This document shows positions 12,315 through 24,078 of a stretch of 64,000 nt of DNA, one piece after another (within the stretch, counting starts at the first letter, position 1; the number at the start of each line of letters is the position of its first letter). The DNA is from Cryptomeria japonica (lineage: Eukaryota; Streptophyta; Pinopsida; Cupressales; Cupressaceae). Position numbers and translations under genes: made by a program. The notes under the pieces are model-generated. The model was not told where the DNA came from and ran no database searches. It was given only the letters and a program-made list of their open reading frames with translations. The stretch covers positions 669,192,852 to 669,256,851 of the forward strand of contig NC_081412.1 of assembly GCF_030272615.1 (NCBI RefSeq), read 5' to 3'.

Positions 12315-12362
12315 CAAAATTTGCATCAAAAGTTTACATATACAAAAATGTAAGAGTCTTTA

Positions 12363-12606
12363 TCAAGGAGTGTTCACTGCAATTTTCAAGAAATTGTCAC
12401 TGAAACTGATCTTCATCTAAGAAAAAATATTTTCCTATGTTTCCAATAAGGTTTCAGTGATCTCTATGGCTGTCATAACCTGTGCAGTGAATTCTTCCAT
12501 CGCATCTACTGTACTCATCTCTGGAGTAGCCAAAACCTCTTTTGCATCCTTGTATGCTCTTGTAGGATGTCCACTTTGGGTCTCAACTGGTTCTTTAGCT
12601 CTTTCA
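12363..12606 (-). pseudogene. ORF-X of element B, C-terminal piece
   Basis: This is the last part of ORF-X, separated from the rest (18888-20295) by insertion of Copia element A. Aligned by eye with C 45070-45315 it shares the track of Q/E/T-rich residues and ends at the TGA at 12363-12365, the equivalent of the stop at 45313-45315 in C. The coding function is unknown. The stretch TTTCA at 12602-12606 is the duplicated target of A. Confidence 0.75.
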
Positions 12607-13426
12607 TGTTATTTTTAGTACTTTCAGATTGAATAAAACTCAAAAAATTAGAATTAGGTTAATTAATTTATAGTTTTCCAGACTTTAAGCATAATGAAGG
12701 AAATGAAATGGTAAAGACAATGCACAGTTACCTTGGGAAAACCTCCTAGGAGGAAAAACCCAGCCAAAGGATCCTCAGATTTGATTTATGATTTAGAATT
12801 CAATTGAGCATTACACACTTATCTGGAGTTGCAGCCACTATGAGGAAGGAATAGTTAGTTTATAGTTCTCCTTATCTGATCACAATCCTTTAATGGAGTC
12901 TTCGATATTTTGATGATGATCTGCAATCTCTAAAGGAGTTCGCTGCCCTCAATTTGAAGTCTGCTACCAATTGATCAAGTTCGCACTCTCCTATTTTGGA
13001 TTTGCTACAACATATGAGGTTCGCTGCTTGCTGTTTGGGATCTACTGCAATCCTTATGAAGTTCGCTGCCACCAAATAGAAGATTTGATATTGCTAAATG
13101 CATAAGTATGAGATTCGCTTTTCACCAAAGATTATTTCATCAACTTGAAGAACTTGATTGTGCTAATGAGAGGAAAGTGTTGCATTTATAGGAGACATAT
13201 GTTTCCCAAACATGTCGGCCTCCTTTATATTTTAATCCATATTACTTATTGATTTCCCTTTTAATTTACTTTGATAGGGTCGGCCCTATCAAGGAGGCGA
13301 GTTTAGTTTGAGTGTGGCGTGCAATCCTTAGTGCCGTGAGATAATAGGTCTAGCTCTATATTAAGGGGGCGGATTCCAATGTTGCCCAAGGCAATTGGAA
13401 TCCGCCAACCCTAATTACAACCAACA
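12607..13426 (-). repeat. element A 3' LTR (820 bp)
   Basis: It pairs with 17999-18887, starting at 13426 on the minus strand. It is 69 bases shorter than the 5' LTR because it lacks a tandem duplication present there. The polypurine tract, minus-strand AATTAAGAGGGAG, is at 13427-13439. Confidence 0.93.
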
Positions 13427-13493
13427 CTCCCTCTTAATTAGGGAATAGAATCATAATCATAATCTTCTCGCTTGCACACAAGCATAGACTGGA

Positions 13494-13864
13494 TCCACCT
13501 TGTATTGCTCACAGAGGGTGGAGAGGATCCTTTACTACCATCTTACATTGCCCACAGAGGATGGTCAAAAGGTTACAATACCATCTTACATTGCTCGCAG
13601 AGAATGGTTTAACAATTACACTTCTTTCTGAGAAGTTTACAATACCACCTTACATCGCCCGCAGAGGGTGGTTAACAATACCATCTTACTTTGCCCGCAG
13701 AGGATGGTTAATAATTATACTTTTACAATACCACCTTACATTGCCCGCAGAGGGTGGTTAACATTTACAATACCATCTTACATTGCCCGCAGAGGATGGT
13801 TAAGAATTATACTTCTCCCTGAGAAGTTTTACAATACCACCTTACATTGCCTGCACAGGGTGGT
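13494..13864 (-). repeat. array of eight covarying hairpin units in element A 3' region
   Basis: Eight units of about 29 bases start at 13494, 13537, 13580, 13644, 13680, 13730, 13772 and 13836. Each has a 6-bp inverted repeat around a nearly constant 17-base loop (TTACATTGCCCGCAGAG). The stem is either ACCATC/GATGGT or ACCACC/GGTGGT, so a base change on one arm is matched on the other. Unit 3 has one mismatch and unit 1 is the most diverged. Short CTTCT...AGAAG words lie between some units. The array is between the gag-pol stop and the polypurine tract, so it would be transcribed as the 3' untranslated region. No coding sense is apparent. Function is unknown; an RNA structural role is inferred from the covariation. 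Confidence 0.88.
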
Positions 13865-13885
13865 TTTATACAATACAAGGTATCA

Positions 13886-16800
13886 CTAAAATTGAGACTC
13901 CCTCTCAATCGGAGTTTCATTTTCCACAATACCAAGCCTATCCCTGAAGTACACAAACTTCACTTTGGATAAAGGCTTGGTGAGGATATCTGCAACCTGC
14001 TCATCAGTGCTGACATACTTCAGCTGAATAGCACCTCTTTGCACCATGTCTCGAATAAAATGATAATGGGTTTCCACATGTTTGGACCTGTCATGAAACA
14101 ATGGATTGATAGACATTTTAATACAACTTTGATTATCACAGTGAATAACTATAAGATCCCATGGCTGACCAAACAGCCCAGCAAGAAGCTTACAAAGCCA
14201 CATTGCTTCTCTGGATGCAACACTTGCTGCAATATACTCAGCTTCAGCAGTACTCAATGCCACTGAGGATTGTTTTATGCAAGCCCAAGAGATCACTGCA
14301 GAACCCAAGCTAAAACAAATACCAGAGGTGCTTTTCCTGTCTTTGACGCTTCCAGCCCAGTTTGCATCAGAATAACCTTCCAAGGTTATTGGAGTGTTAA
14401 GTGGATACTTCAGCCCAAAATCAACTGTGCCCCGCAAGTATCTTAGGATATGCTTGGCTGCAACAAGGTGAACATGCTTGGGCAAGCTCATGAACTAGCT
14501 GAGAGCATTTACAACAAAACATATGTCTGGTCTAGTGTTAACTAGATACATCAGTGATCCAATCAACTGTCGGTACTCGGATGGATTTGCAAATTCAGAG
14601 TTAGCTGCAGAAACACTTAACTTCTTTAAGTTAGATTCCATAGAAGTAGACATTGGTTTCCAATCCATCATTCTAAATCTTTTCAAAATGTCAATAGTAT
14701 ACTTTCTTTGACTTAGAAAGATTTCGTTAGATCTTTGCCATACTTCTAGACTTAGGAAATAATGCATTAGACTTAAATCTTTCATTTCAAATTTTGAAGC
14801 TAGTTCTTTCTTGCATCTAAGAATAAGTTCATTTTTACTAGTAAGAAATAAGTCATCCACATAAAGAACTAGAATTAGCATTTCATCATTGGCTACTTTA
14901 AAGTAAATATTAGGGTCAGCATCATTTTTACAAAAACCTAGACTTAGCAAATATTTATCAATTCTTTCATACCAAGCATGAGGAGCTTGTTTACGACCAT
15001 ACAAAGCTTTCTTTAACCTGCACACATGGGTTAATCTATCCTGAATCTCATATCCCTCAGGTTGCTCAATATAGACTTCTTCCTCAATGACACCATTGAG
15101 AAAAGCAGTCTTAACATCCATCTGATGTAGTTTCCAACCCTTAGAGATAGCAATAGCAATTATTTTTCTAATGGAAGTATATCTAGCAACTGGAGCAAAA
15201 GTTTCTTCATAGTCTATACCTTCCTTTTGGAAAAAGCCACGCGCTACAAATCTAGCCTTATATTTTTCAATACTACCATGAACATTATGTTTAATTTTAA
15301 ATAACCATTTAGATGAAACAACAGATTTACCTTTGGGTCTGGGCACAAGGTCCCACACATCATTCTTGATGATTGACTGATATTCTTCATCCATAGCAAG
15401 CTTCCAGGCATGATGATTTAAGGCTTCTTCAACATTGTAAGGTTCAGTTTCAATGAGATTACACATTAAAGAAACGTAGTTGGAAAATACCTGAGGTCTC
15501 TTAGTTTCACGGAAGGTGCCACTTGGAGTAGCACATCTCTCAGCTTCTTGAATGGTGTTTCTTACCCATAGTGGCCTCTTTTTGGTAACAACAATGTCAC
15601 TAGGAATATCAGTGGGATTCATGGGTTTTGGAGGATCATCATGATCATCTTGAGGTGGAGGTTCAACTTGCTCCCTCTGAATCTCAGGGTTAGTATCAAC
15701 GTCTATATTTTGATTATCATTATATTCATCAATAATACAAGAACCTTTCAATTTCTTAAAAGCAATGTCTTCTTCAAATTTAACATCCCTACTTACCTCA
15801 ACGTACCTTTGACCTGGGATGTAAATCCTGAATGCCTTGGAGGATTCACTGTATCCGACTAGCATGCCTTTCTTTCCGGAGGGTTCCAATTTTGATCGTT
15901 TTTCCTTGGGCACATGAACATAGACGGGACTTCCAAAGATTCTGAGGTGGCTAATGTCTGGTTTGGATCTTGTGAAGGCTTCTTCCGGGGTCATGTACTT
16001 TAGAGCACAGTGAGGACATCTGTTCTGGATGTATACTGCTGTTCTAGAAGCCTCAGCCCATAGGAAGGTCTGCAAGTCTTGATCATGAATCATAGCTTTT
16101 GCAGCCTCCACAATGGTCTTATTCTTTCTTACAGCAACACCATTTTGTTGAGGATTGTATGGAACACAAAACTCCCTCTTAATTCCTGACTCAACACAAA
16201 AATTATGAAAGCTACCGGAGGTGTATTCACCTCCATTGTCAGATCTTAAACATTTGATTTTTTTACCAGATAAGTTTTCAGTTAATGCTTTAAACTCCTT
16301 AAATTTACTTAAGACTTCATCAGATTCTTTAGATTTCAAGAAGTAGATCCAAGTTTTCCTAGAGAAATCATCTATGAAGATTACATAATAAAGGAATCCA
16401 CTAGGAGATGCTATAGACATAGGACCACATAAATTAGAGTGAACAAGTTCTAGTTTGTCTTTAGCTCTATTTTCACTTTTGTGAAATAGACTTTTAACAT
16501 TTTTACCAATAGCACAACCTTTACAAGAGTTATCATGAATTTGACTGAGTTTAGGCATACCTTTAACTAACCTTTCAAGAGATGGAAGGGATTGATAATG
16601 TAGATGACCAAGTCTTCTATGCCATAATTCACAGGATTCCGGAGCCTCATTAATGAGGGCTTGAATAGGGTTAGTGGAGAGCTTGTAAAGACTATCATAT
16701 CTATGTCCAATTATACGAGCAGATTTAAAACTATCTTTCTTAGGCCAAGCAAGGATTTTTCCTTCAAAAAATGCAATTTGATAACCTTTATCTTCTAGAG

Positions 16801-17905
16801 CAGAAATGGAAATTAGGTTTCTTTTAATTCCAGGAACAAACAATATATCACTGAGATGTAAGGAAATACCAGAATCTAATTTTAGAGAAGTAGAGCCAGA
16901 ACCTCTTACCGAATAACGAGCGTAATCACCAATTACCACGTGAAGGCTAGAATCCTTTTCTACTAGGCCTGAAAGATGATCACAGTAATCTGTGATGTGT
17001 CTGGAGGCACCACTGTCAATCAACCATGTATTTCTATCTGAGGGAACATTGCTAGATAGAGCGGAGATAAATAAGAAGTCATCATTTTGTTCTGAGACTT
17101 CATTTAGGTTTGCTTCACTTTGGTTAGGGTTAAACTGACATTCCTTAGCATAGTGATCAAATTTGTCACATCTAAAGCATCGCACACGTGAAGTATCTCT
17201 TGGTTTCTTCCAAGGGTGTTGGGAAAAAGATCTGGATTCCCTATTTCTTTTAGGATAGCGTTGCTTCCAATTTCCCCTTTTCTTGCATTGAGCTGCAAGC
17301 ATGTGATGGTCATCTACATGGGGGCTCTTGGATTGACTCCTTGTGATAAGGTGAGACTCTTCTTGGATGCAATCATTCTTAAGGCGATCAAGTGAAGATA
17401 ACTCAAACCAACCACTTATGGTTTGGATAAATGACTCCCATGAGTGAGGTAGACCATTAAGGGCAATCATGACGAGATTTTTGTCTTCCATGTTATGGGC
17501 AATTAAACCTAGCCGATTCTTTAGTTCTAAAATTTTCATGAAGTAGGAAATAATAGAATCTTCTTTAGCCATTTTTATATTGAGTAGTTGTTGTCTTAAC
17601 GTAATTGCCCTACTAAGATTATTAACTTTATATGTACCTTGTAGATGGCTGAACATTTCCCTCGCAGTGGTGAATGAGGCAATAGAGGTGACGAGGTGAT
17701 CTTTGACTGAATCAATGAGAATCTTCCTGGCCTTGATAGCATCCTTTTTGAATTGTTTCAACTCAGCTGCATCCGAAGGTTCAATTAGCTCTTTCGCCTC
17801 TATGAATTGGAAGAGATCTTCTTCCTCAAGAGCTAACTTGATTCGAACTTTCCATGCAGTAAAATTTAGATTCCCATCAAGCCTATCTTCAACTTTCAGC
17901 CCCAT
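13886..17905 (-). pseudogene. Copia gag-pol polyprotein of element A (one stop, integrase mutation)
   Basis: A single frame of about 1340 codons encodes all Copia functions. I take the ATG at 17905 (MGLKVEDRL), because the open frame upstream begins only with TTG. Domains: UBN2-type gag (residues 1-230), CCHC knuckle (17140-17181), aspartic protease DSGAS (about 17010), integrase HHCC zinc region (about 16500-16640), integrase core with SDNGGEY (about 16240), reverse transcriptase with TAFLNG and YVDD (about 15100 and 14855), and RNase H with SDADW-like SDANWAG and KST/SGICF (14400-14200). Two lesions stand out: an in-frame TAG at 14495-14497 inside the RT/RNase H junction (expected Gln), and Val in place of the third catalytic acid of the integrase (codon 16130-16132, NGVAV where the family has NGVAE). 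The frame is otherwise open. Confidence 0.95.
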
Positions 17906-17986
17906 TGACCTAATCTGCAAAAGCTACAGCAATCTAAAAATGAAAGTGTACTGAATTTTAAATCTGAAGATTGATCTAACCAATTA

Positions 17987-17998
17987 TCTTTGATACCA
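17987..17998 (-). promoter_or_regulatory. primer-binding site of element A
   Basis: Minus-strand TGGTATCAAAGA follows the 5' LTR directly. It resembles the TGGTATCAGAGC site used by plant Copia elements to prime from initiator Met-tRNA. Confidence 0.82.
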
Positions 17999-18887
17999 TG
18001 TTATTTTTAGTACTTTCAGATTGAATAAAACTCAGAAAATTAGAATTAGGTTAATTAATTTATAGTTTTCCAGACTTTAAGCATAATGAAGGAAATGAAA
18101 TGCTAAAGACAATGCACAGTTACCTTGGGAAAACCTCCTAGGAGGAAAAACCCAGCCAAAGGATCCTCAAATTTGATTTATGATTTAGAATTCAATTGAG
18201 CATTACACACTTATCTGGAGTTGCAGCCACTATGAGGAAGGAATAGTTAGTTTACAGTTCTCCTTATCTGATCACAATCCTTTAATGGAGTCTTCGATAT
18301 TTTGATGATGATCTGCAGTCTCTAAAGGAGTTCGCTGCCCTCAATTTGAAGTCTGCTACCAATTGATCAAGTTCACACTCCTATTTTGGATCTGTTGCTA
18401 CATATGAGGTTCGTTGTTCGCTGTTTGGGATCTATTGTCAAGTTCGCAGTCTCCTATTTTGGATCTGCTGCAACATATGAGGTTCGCTGCTTGCTATTTG
18501 GCATCTACTACAATCCTTATGAAGTTCACTACTACCAAATAGAAGATTTGATATTGCTAAATGCATAAGTATTAGATTTGCTTTTCACCGAAGATTATTT
18601 CATCAACTTGAAGAACTTGATTGTGCTAATGAGAGGAAAGTGTTGCATTTATAGGAGACATGTTTCCCAAACATGTCAGCCTCCTTTATATTTTAATCCA
18701 TATTACTTATTGATTTCCCTTTTAATTTACTTTGATAGGGTCGGCCCTATCAAGGAGGCGAGTTTAGTTTGAGTGTGGCGTGCAATCCTTAGTGTCGTGA
18801 GGTAATAGGTCTAGCTCTATATTAAGGGGGTGGATTCCAATGTTGCCCAAGGCAATTGGAATCCGCCAGCCCTAATTACAACCAACA
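17999..18887 (-). repeat. element A 5' LTR (889 bp) with internal tandem duplication
   Basis: It pairs with 12607-13426. Around 18367-18510 a segment of about 70 bases (with TCCTATTTTGGATCTG and ACATATGAGGTTCG) is present twice, once in the 3' LTR. The two copies inside this LTR differ from each other at several bases. Confidence 0.93.
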
Positions 18888-20295
18888 TTTCAAGGATCAA
18901 AGTTTCTTAGCTTGTACATAATCATAGACAGCTAACCGATTTTCCAAATCATCAACTGATTTGCCAAATGCTAAGGCTGAATTCTGTAAAGATATGTAGG
19001 CAGAACATATCCTTTCCAGTTCTCGTTCTATCTCTTCTCGCTTATTAATCAATATAGAAAAATGAAACATTAGATGTATAGGCTAGTATCCTTCCTACTG
19101 TTTCAATAATAGTTCTCAAAAGATCTTTATTCAGGGATAAAGCAATCTTCGATGTATCAATATCTTTCATTATTTGCTCTCCTATTTTCTTTTTCTGTAA
19201 TTCTTTCTCAGCTAAAGTCTGAGCAACTTCTTCAAGGGACTTCAGTTGGTCAAAAGCATCAACAACCAACTGATCAAGCTTGCCAATAGGAATTGACAAG
19301 TTTCCAATGTCAGTCTCTAGTAGAAGACTGGACAGAATCTTAACGACAGTTTGAATTGTTTTTGCTTCCTTCCTTTTCTCTTTTAATCTTTTCTTCTGAG
19401 TTCTAGATTGCATCACTGTTGCAATCTCCATGAGTTTAGATGCACTCATATTTTCTACATCTATAGGCCCTTTAATGCCTATTGAGTCATCTTCATCATC
19501 AATTTTCTGCTTAACTATTGCTTTTTCCTTTTCAGCTGGTCTTTTCTCCTCTGTTTTCTCTTCCTCTTTCTCCTTCTTCTGTTTAGATGCCTTCACTTCA
19601 ACCTCTTTCTCAGGTTTCTCTTTCTCTTTTTCTGCCTTTGTTTGTTTCTCTCGAGTAACCGTTGTAATCTGTGGCAATTGAGTTTCCACTTGGTGATCTT
19701 TTTGCAGTGGAGGTGGAATATCCACTCTAGGTTGAATTACTGATGCTTCAACTCCTTTTTACTGTGTAACAGTAATGACCGATGGCTGTAATGGTTGCTT
19801 AACTGAAAATGCACGTTCGTCAAATGTGCTTTGAGTTAATGCAGTCACAGTCCCTTTTGAAACCTTCCTCAACTTAGGAACTTCATTGGTTTGTCAAAAA
19901 CTAGTCACTGCATGAATTGTTTCCTTCGTAATTGTATGCGACCTTTCAAGATACATATTTTCACGATGCACACGACTAAGAATTATCCTAACATGTTCTT
20001 CTTCAAAACCTTTAAGAAAATACGTCGCATTGTGAAAACCCTTTTCATAAACCCTAATGTACTCGGGTTTGATCTTGCCGCTTTTATCACACAAGGATTT
20101 CAGTTGAGAATAAATTGATAATGATCCTAAATCTTCTATTTTACAGTCAATGTAACTTGATAAATCACCTTTTATCATGACACCATTAGGAACTTGAGAC
20201 AAAGCATTATATGACACTATTTTGTCTGTTTCCATAGACTCCATAGGTTGAGCATTGATCATAAGTCTCTCTACTTGCTTAGACGACGATGCCAT
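18888..20295 (-). pseudogene. ORF-X of element B, N-terminal and middle parts
   Basis: The start is the ATG at 20295 (MASSSKQVERLM), which aligns with the ATG at 42165 in C. The first about 130 residues are well conserved between the two copies (for example KIEDLGSLSIYSQLKSLC and RVHRENMYLERSHTI). An in-frame TGA then replaces a Trp codon near 19892. After a short stretch equivalent to C residues near 42640 the frame jumps to the equivalent of C 44200, so about 1.5 kb is deleted. The following part (19725-19045) is extremely Lys/Glu-rich (a charged, coiled-coil-like segment) and then a helical C-terminal domain. No known domain recognised. Confidence 0.7.
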
Positions 20296-20789
20296 TCGGT
20301 ATAAACTCGATTTGAGAGATATTGACAAAAGAATACCTTAATTCCTCCGCACTGGCAAAGTTTCCGGTCGATCTCTCCAATGTTTACCCATTTCGTCTTC
20401 ACTAATCTTCGAATCAACTTCAATCTTTCAATTCGCAACACAAATTCATTTATAACCAGCTAGCAATTCTCTTTTCGCTCTGCAAGTGCTCAAGAATTCT
20501 CTTTAGAATGCAATTAGGGTAAAAATAACATAGTAAAACTTTCTTTTATAAACTTTACCCACTGCATTAATTGCTCGGCCGATAGGGTGACAAACCATAA
20601 TATACCGCTTAACAATACTTCCAATACTGACATGTATATAACCATTTGACAATCTTTTGAAAAATTGATAGACAAAGATATCAAGATTTCTCACAAAACA
20701 ATTCAAAATGCAAACTCTCTTACCACGCATTCTTCAGGGGGTCCGGAAGTAGTTTTACCGCTATGCTCCCCTTAGGCCTGTTGAAAGAC

Positions 20790-22085
20790 TTAGTTTTCCG
20801 GTGCAAAATTCTCTACACTGGGTGAAGGGATAGATTCTTCAGCAGGCTTGTCCTCACTCTTCTTTTTTAAGATTTTGTTCATCTCCTCTCTGGTTTCCTC
20901 AATATTGACCTTCTACTTACTTTTCTAATCTTTGGAGTGGTTAACCGATTTTTTCTTCCTAGTTCTACAAAACTTTGCCATGTGTCTCGAATTGTGACAG
21001 TGATAGCAAGCCATTCCAGATGATCTCCAAGGTCCTGCATTATCTCTTCTAGTTCTCCTTCTGCAGTTCATAGTCACATGACCATAATTGTTACAAATGG
21101 TGTAAATAACATTAGTTACCTTTTCCATTTCAAATGGACTAAACCGGTTGACATAGGGTTTTTGCTAGTTCATGTTTCCTCGGTTGTCATAGGTTCTCCT
21201 CCAGTCACCATTAGGTCTTGGATTCATGTGAGGTATTGGATTATTTACTCCATATTTGCATTCAACTGATCTATGTCCATACATGTTGCATGTAAAACAT
21301 TGAACTTCAAATCTCTTAGATATATACCTAGCATTTGCATTATAGTTTGTATTCTTATTAGGTCTGCTTCTACATACATTTGCAGTATGTCCAGGTTTAT
21401 GACAGATAAGACAAACAGGTTTAAAAAATTTCGTATTGATAGACTTGTTAGCCCTAGGAGCAGTTTTACCTTTGTGTATGTTTCTCTTTGTACCAGAAGA
21501 TTCTCCTTTCTCATATGTATTAAAACCTAGTCGAGATGTGTCACCTTTCATCCTCTGAGATTGGATCTGCTCATCCAGTATAGAAGAACCCTTACTGAAC
21601 ATTTTTAGCTTTCCATTAGCCTTAGTGACCTTTCTGGTAAGATCTTCATTGTGTTTTGTAAGAGTCTCTCTTAGAGATGTTGCCATTTCAAGATCTAGTT
21701 GCAAAGCCTCCTTCTCTTCTTTTTCTTCATGCCAATGCTCATACAAAGTTGCATTCTCTTGTTTGATCTTAGCAATCTCATGATCTTTTTCTTTGGTTAG
21801 GTCTTTAGATGCCCTTCTTGCTTCTAGCTCTTGGCTCATGCAGATAGTTAGAGCTTCTAACTCTCTTCTCAGATTTAGTTTTTCACTGTCCAGTTTTTCA
21901 ACTTCTTCAGCTAATGCATCAATGTTAGCCTCATCTTAAGAACTATTATCAGATATCTCCAATAGCTGTTCAGTCAACTCTCTCCTTTTGACCTGTGAAG
22001 CTTTAAATCTGACCCTTAGGGTTTCAAGCTCTTCCTTGATAGCATCAATCACTCTAGCCATCTCTAAATAACTCATATCCCCCAT
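20790..22085 (-). pseudogene. gag of element B (coiled coil, four CCHC knuckles)
   Basis: The nucleocapsid-like protein of the B/C family. The ATG at 22085 has the context GCCACCATGG. The N-terminal half is a heptad-rich, Glu/Lys/Leu coiled coil (about 22080-21560). Zinc knuckles follow: VCLICHKPGHTANVC (about 21420-21360), VQCFTCNMYGHRSVEC (about 21310-21260), a third at about 21100-21060 whose first Cys is Tyr here, and MACYHCHNSRHMAKFC (about 21020-20970). A TAA lies in the coiled coil (about 21938) and a stop lies after the second knuckle region (about 21165). The coiled-coil gag resembles SIRE/Maximus-type Copia gags (inference). It ends at the TAA at 20790 with no pol frame following. 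Confidence 0.85.
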
Positions 22086-22131
22086 GGTGGCTTTAGAGTT
22101 TCCTTCCAAGCAATTAGACTTAAGGAAGTTT

Positions 22132-22146
22132 GGCTCTGATACCAAT
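22132..22146 (-). promoter_or_regulatory. primer-binding site of element B
   Basis: Minus-strand ATTGGTATCAGAGCC follows the LTR end CTATCA. This is the standard plant Copia site complementary to the initiator Met-tRNA 3' end. Confidence 0.9.
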
Positions 22147-23281
22147 TGATAGACTTATAAACCACTGAGAGGGGGGGTAAAGATACTTAACTAGTTTAAA
22201 CAATACTACTTTAAACACCGACCGGTAAAGATACTTAACTAGTTTACTTAATACTATGCATGCAATCTAAAATGATATTAAAGCATCCACAACAAGTAAA
22301 ACATCCACCATAACACAAGTGTATATACGTGGAAAACCCAACTGGGGAAAACCACGGTGAGATGAGACTCACAAGTTAACTATTTGCAGTAATAGGTAGT
22401 TGACCGGTCAAGGTCTACAAAAGTGCTCTGCTAGGAGCGAATCCTGTTAAAGATCCCAAAGCCTCATTAGGAGTTATACCCTGTTAAAGGTAGTACCCTG
22501 TTAGTAGTAACCTCGTTAGAGGATTTCAAACCCAAACTAATGGATCACCTTGTTAGAGGATTTTTACAATGAAGCTTGTTAGAGCTTACCTGGTTAGGGG
22601 ATTTGATTGTTGTAGTGATTGGAAAACATGTGGTGTGATCTAGAAGTAACACAACTTGCTTGAATAGATCCTCTTCTGCTCATTCAAAACTGCATCACCA
22701 ACATACTCTACTATGCCTTTATTAAATCGCAACGATTTAACACTTCTATCTCGCATCATAAAATAATTCATCATAATGTCATTATATAGACATTAGATTG
22801 CATGTTGGCTCAGGAATCATATCACAATTTCCTAGGTGCAGTGTATCTGGACAATCTAACATAACTCATCATAGATTGCCGCCAAATCTGCCGGTTAGGG
22901 ATAACTCATTATGGCCGGTGATAACTCATCACACAATCAATGAATATTGGTTGGAACACTGATACCGACTAAGAGTTAACCATATTCAACACATAAACTG
23001 ATTGTCTTCCATTTGCTTCTTGCATCGTCTCCGCTAAATCCCCAAGCTGGTGTCATGCCATTCCTGTATATATCGGTTGTCTACATATACCGGTTACACC
23101 CTCTAAACCATCTGGACTTTACTATACATATGATACCGGTTTTGCAATACAAGGGACTTTTAGAAGTAGTATCGGTTTGTCTCAACTAAGATGATTAAGA
23201 CAATGTGATCATGTGTGTGTATACATGTGCCATCAATGACAACACATGAAGTCATCCATTACAATTATCATCAAGCCAACA
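22147..23281 (-). repeat. element B 5' LTR (1135 bp)
   Basis: It pairs with 10983-12086, starting TGTTGGCTTG at 23281 on the minus strand. Many substitutions and small indels separate the two, showing B is older than A and D. Confidence 0.9.
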
Positions 23282-23286
23282 GTAAT

Positions 23287-24016
23287 ATGTGATGTGTTAT
23301 GAAATATTTTCCAAATACACTGCACCTAGGAAATTGTGATGAGGTTCTTGAGCCGACATGAAATCTAATGTCTATAAAATGACATTATGATGAACTATTT
23401 TGATGATGTAAGATACAAGTGATGTTGTGAGTTCAAGTTGATGTGAATTATAGAGTATGTCGGTGATGCAATATTGAGTGAGCAGAAGAGGATCTATACC
23501 AACAAGATGTGCTATTACTAGATCACACCACTTGTTGTTTTCTAATCACTACAACAGTCAAATTCTCTAATCGGGTAAGCTCTACCAAGCTTTATTGTAC
23601 AAATCCTCTAACCAGGTGATCCATTAGTTTGGGTTTTGAAATCCTCTACTAAGGTTACTCCTAATAGGGTAGTACCTTTAATAGCGTATAGCTCCTAATA
23701 GGGTATTGGGATCTTTAAAAGGATTCACTCCTAATAGAGCACTTTGTAGACCTTAACTGGTCAGTTACCTATTTCTACAGATAGTTAACTTGTGAGTCCC
23801 ATCTCACCGTGGTTTTTCCTAGTTGGGTTTTCCACATATAAACACTTGTGTTATAGTGGATGTTTTACTTGTTGTGGATGTTTTAATATCACTTTGGATT
23901 GCATGTATAGTTTTAAGTAAACTGGTTAATTGCTTTTATCAATCTGTATTAAAAGTGGTACTATATTTTCTATCACTGATTCACCCCCCCCCTCTCAGTG
24001 CTTTATAAGTCTATCA
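23287..24016 (+). repeat. element C 5' LTR, second part
   Basis: It continues the LTR begun at 10566. It matches 45930-46660 and ends AAGTCTATCA at 24016, followed by a mutated primer site ATTGGTATGAGAGTC (24017-24031). Confidence 0.9.
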
Positions 24017-24078
24017 ATTGGTATGAGAGTCTAAATTCCTTAAGGCCTAATTGCTTGGAAGGAAACCCTAAATCCACT

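Larger units (their letters stand above)
12607..18887 (-). mobile_element. Copia retrotransposon A (Tnt1-like), nearly intact
   Basis: A complete 6281-bp Copia element on the minus strand. It has LTRs with TGTTGG...AACA ends (17999-18887 and 12607-13426), perfect target duplications TTTCA (12602-12606 and 18888-18892), a Met-tRNA-type primer site beside the 5' LTR, one gag-pol frame (17905-13886), a hairpin-repeat 3' region and a polypurine tract. Domain order gag, protease, integrase, reverse transcriptase, RNase H defines Copia. It lies inside ORF-X of element B, whose sequence resumes cleanly on both sides. LTR differences by eye are few percent, so it is younger than B and C. Confidence 0.96.
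10983..23281 (-). mobile_element. LTR element B, same family as C, inserted in C's 5' LTR in opposite orientation
   Basis: The element is bounded by identical target duplications GTAAT (10978-10982 and 23282-23286) and by TGTTGG...CTATCA LTR ends. On the minus strand the order is 5' LTR (23281-22147), primer site, gag, spacer, ORF-X, polypurine tract, 3' LTR (12086-10983). A complete Copia element (A) interrupts ORF-X at 12607-18887. Relative to C, B lacks about 1.5 kb from the middle of ORF-X. Like C it has no pol genes, so both depend on enzymes from elsewhere if they ever moved. Confidence 0.92.

Noticed and set aside
12097-12420. 107-codon plus-strand ORF with a Tyr-Ile run
   Set aside because: Runs through the (TA)n microsatellite in the 3' region of B; not coding.
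13494-13864. CRISPR-like repeat array
   Set aside because: Regular repeats with palindromes, but no unique spacers, no leader and no cas genes; it lies in the 3' region of a plant Copia element.
19430-19681. Ser/Phe-rich plus-strand ORF
   Set aside because: Complement of the Lys/Glu-rich ORF-X segment; composition is the mirror of the coding strand.
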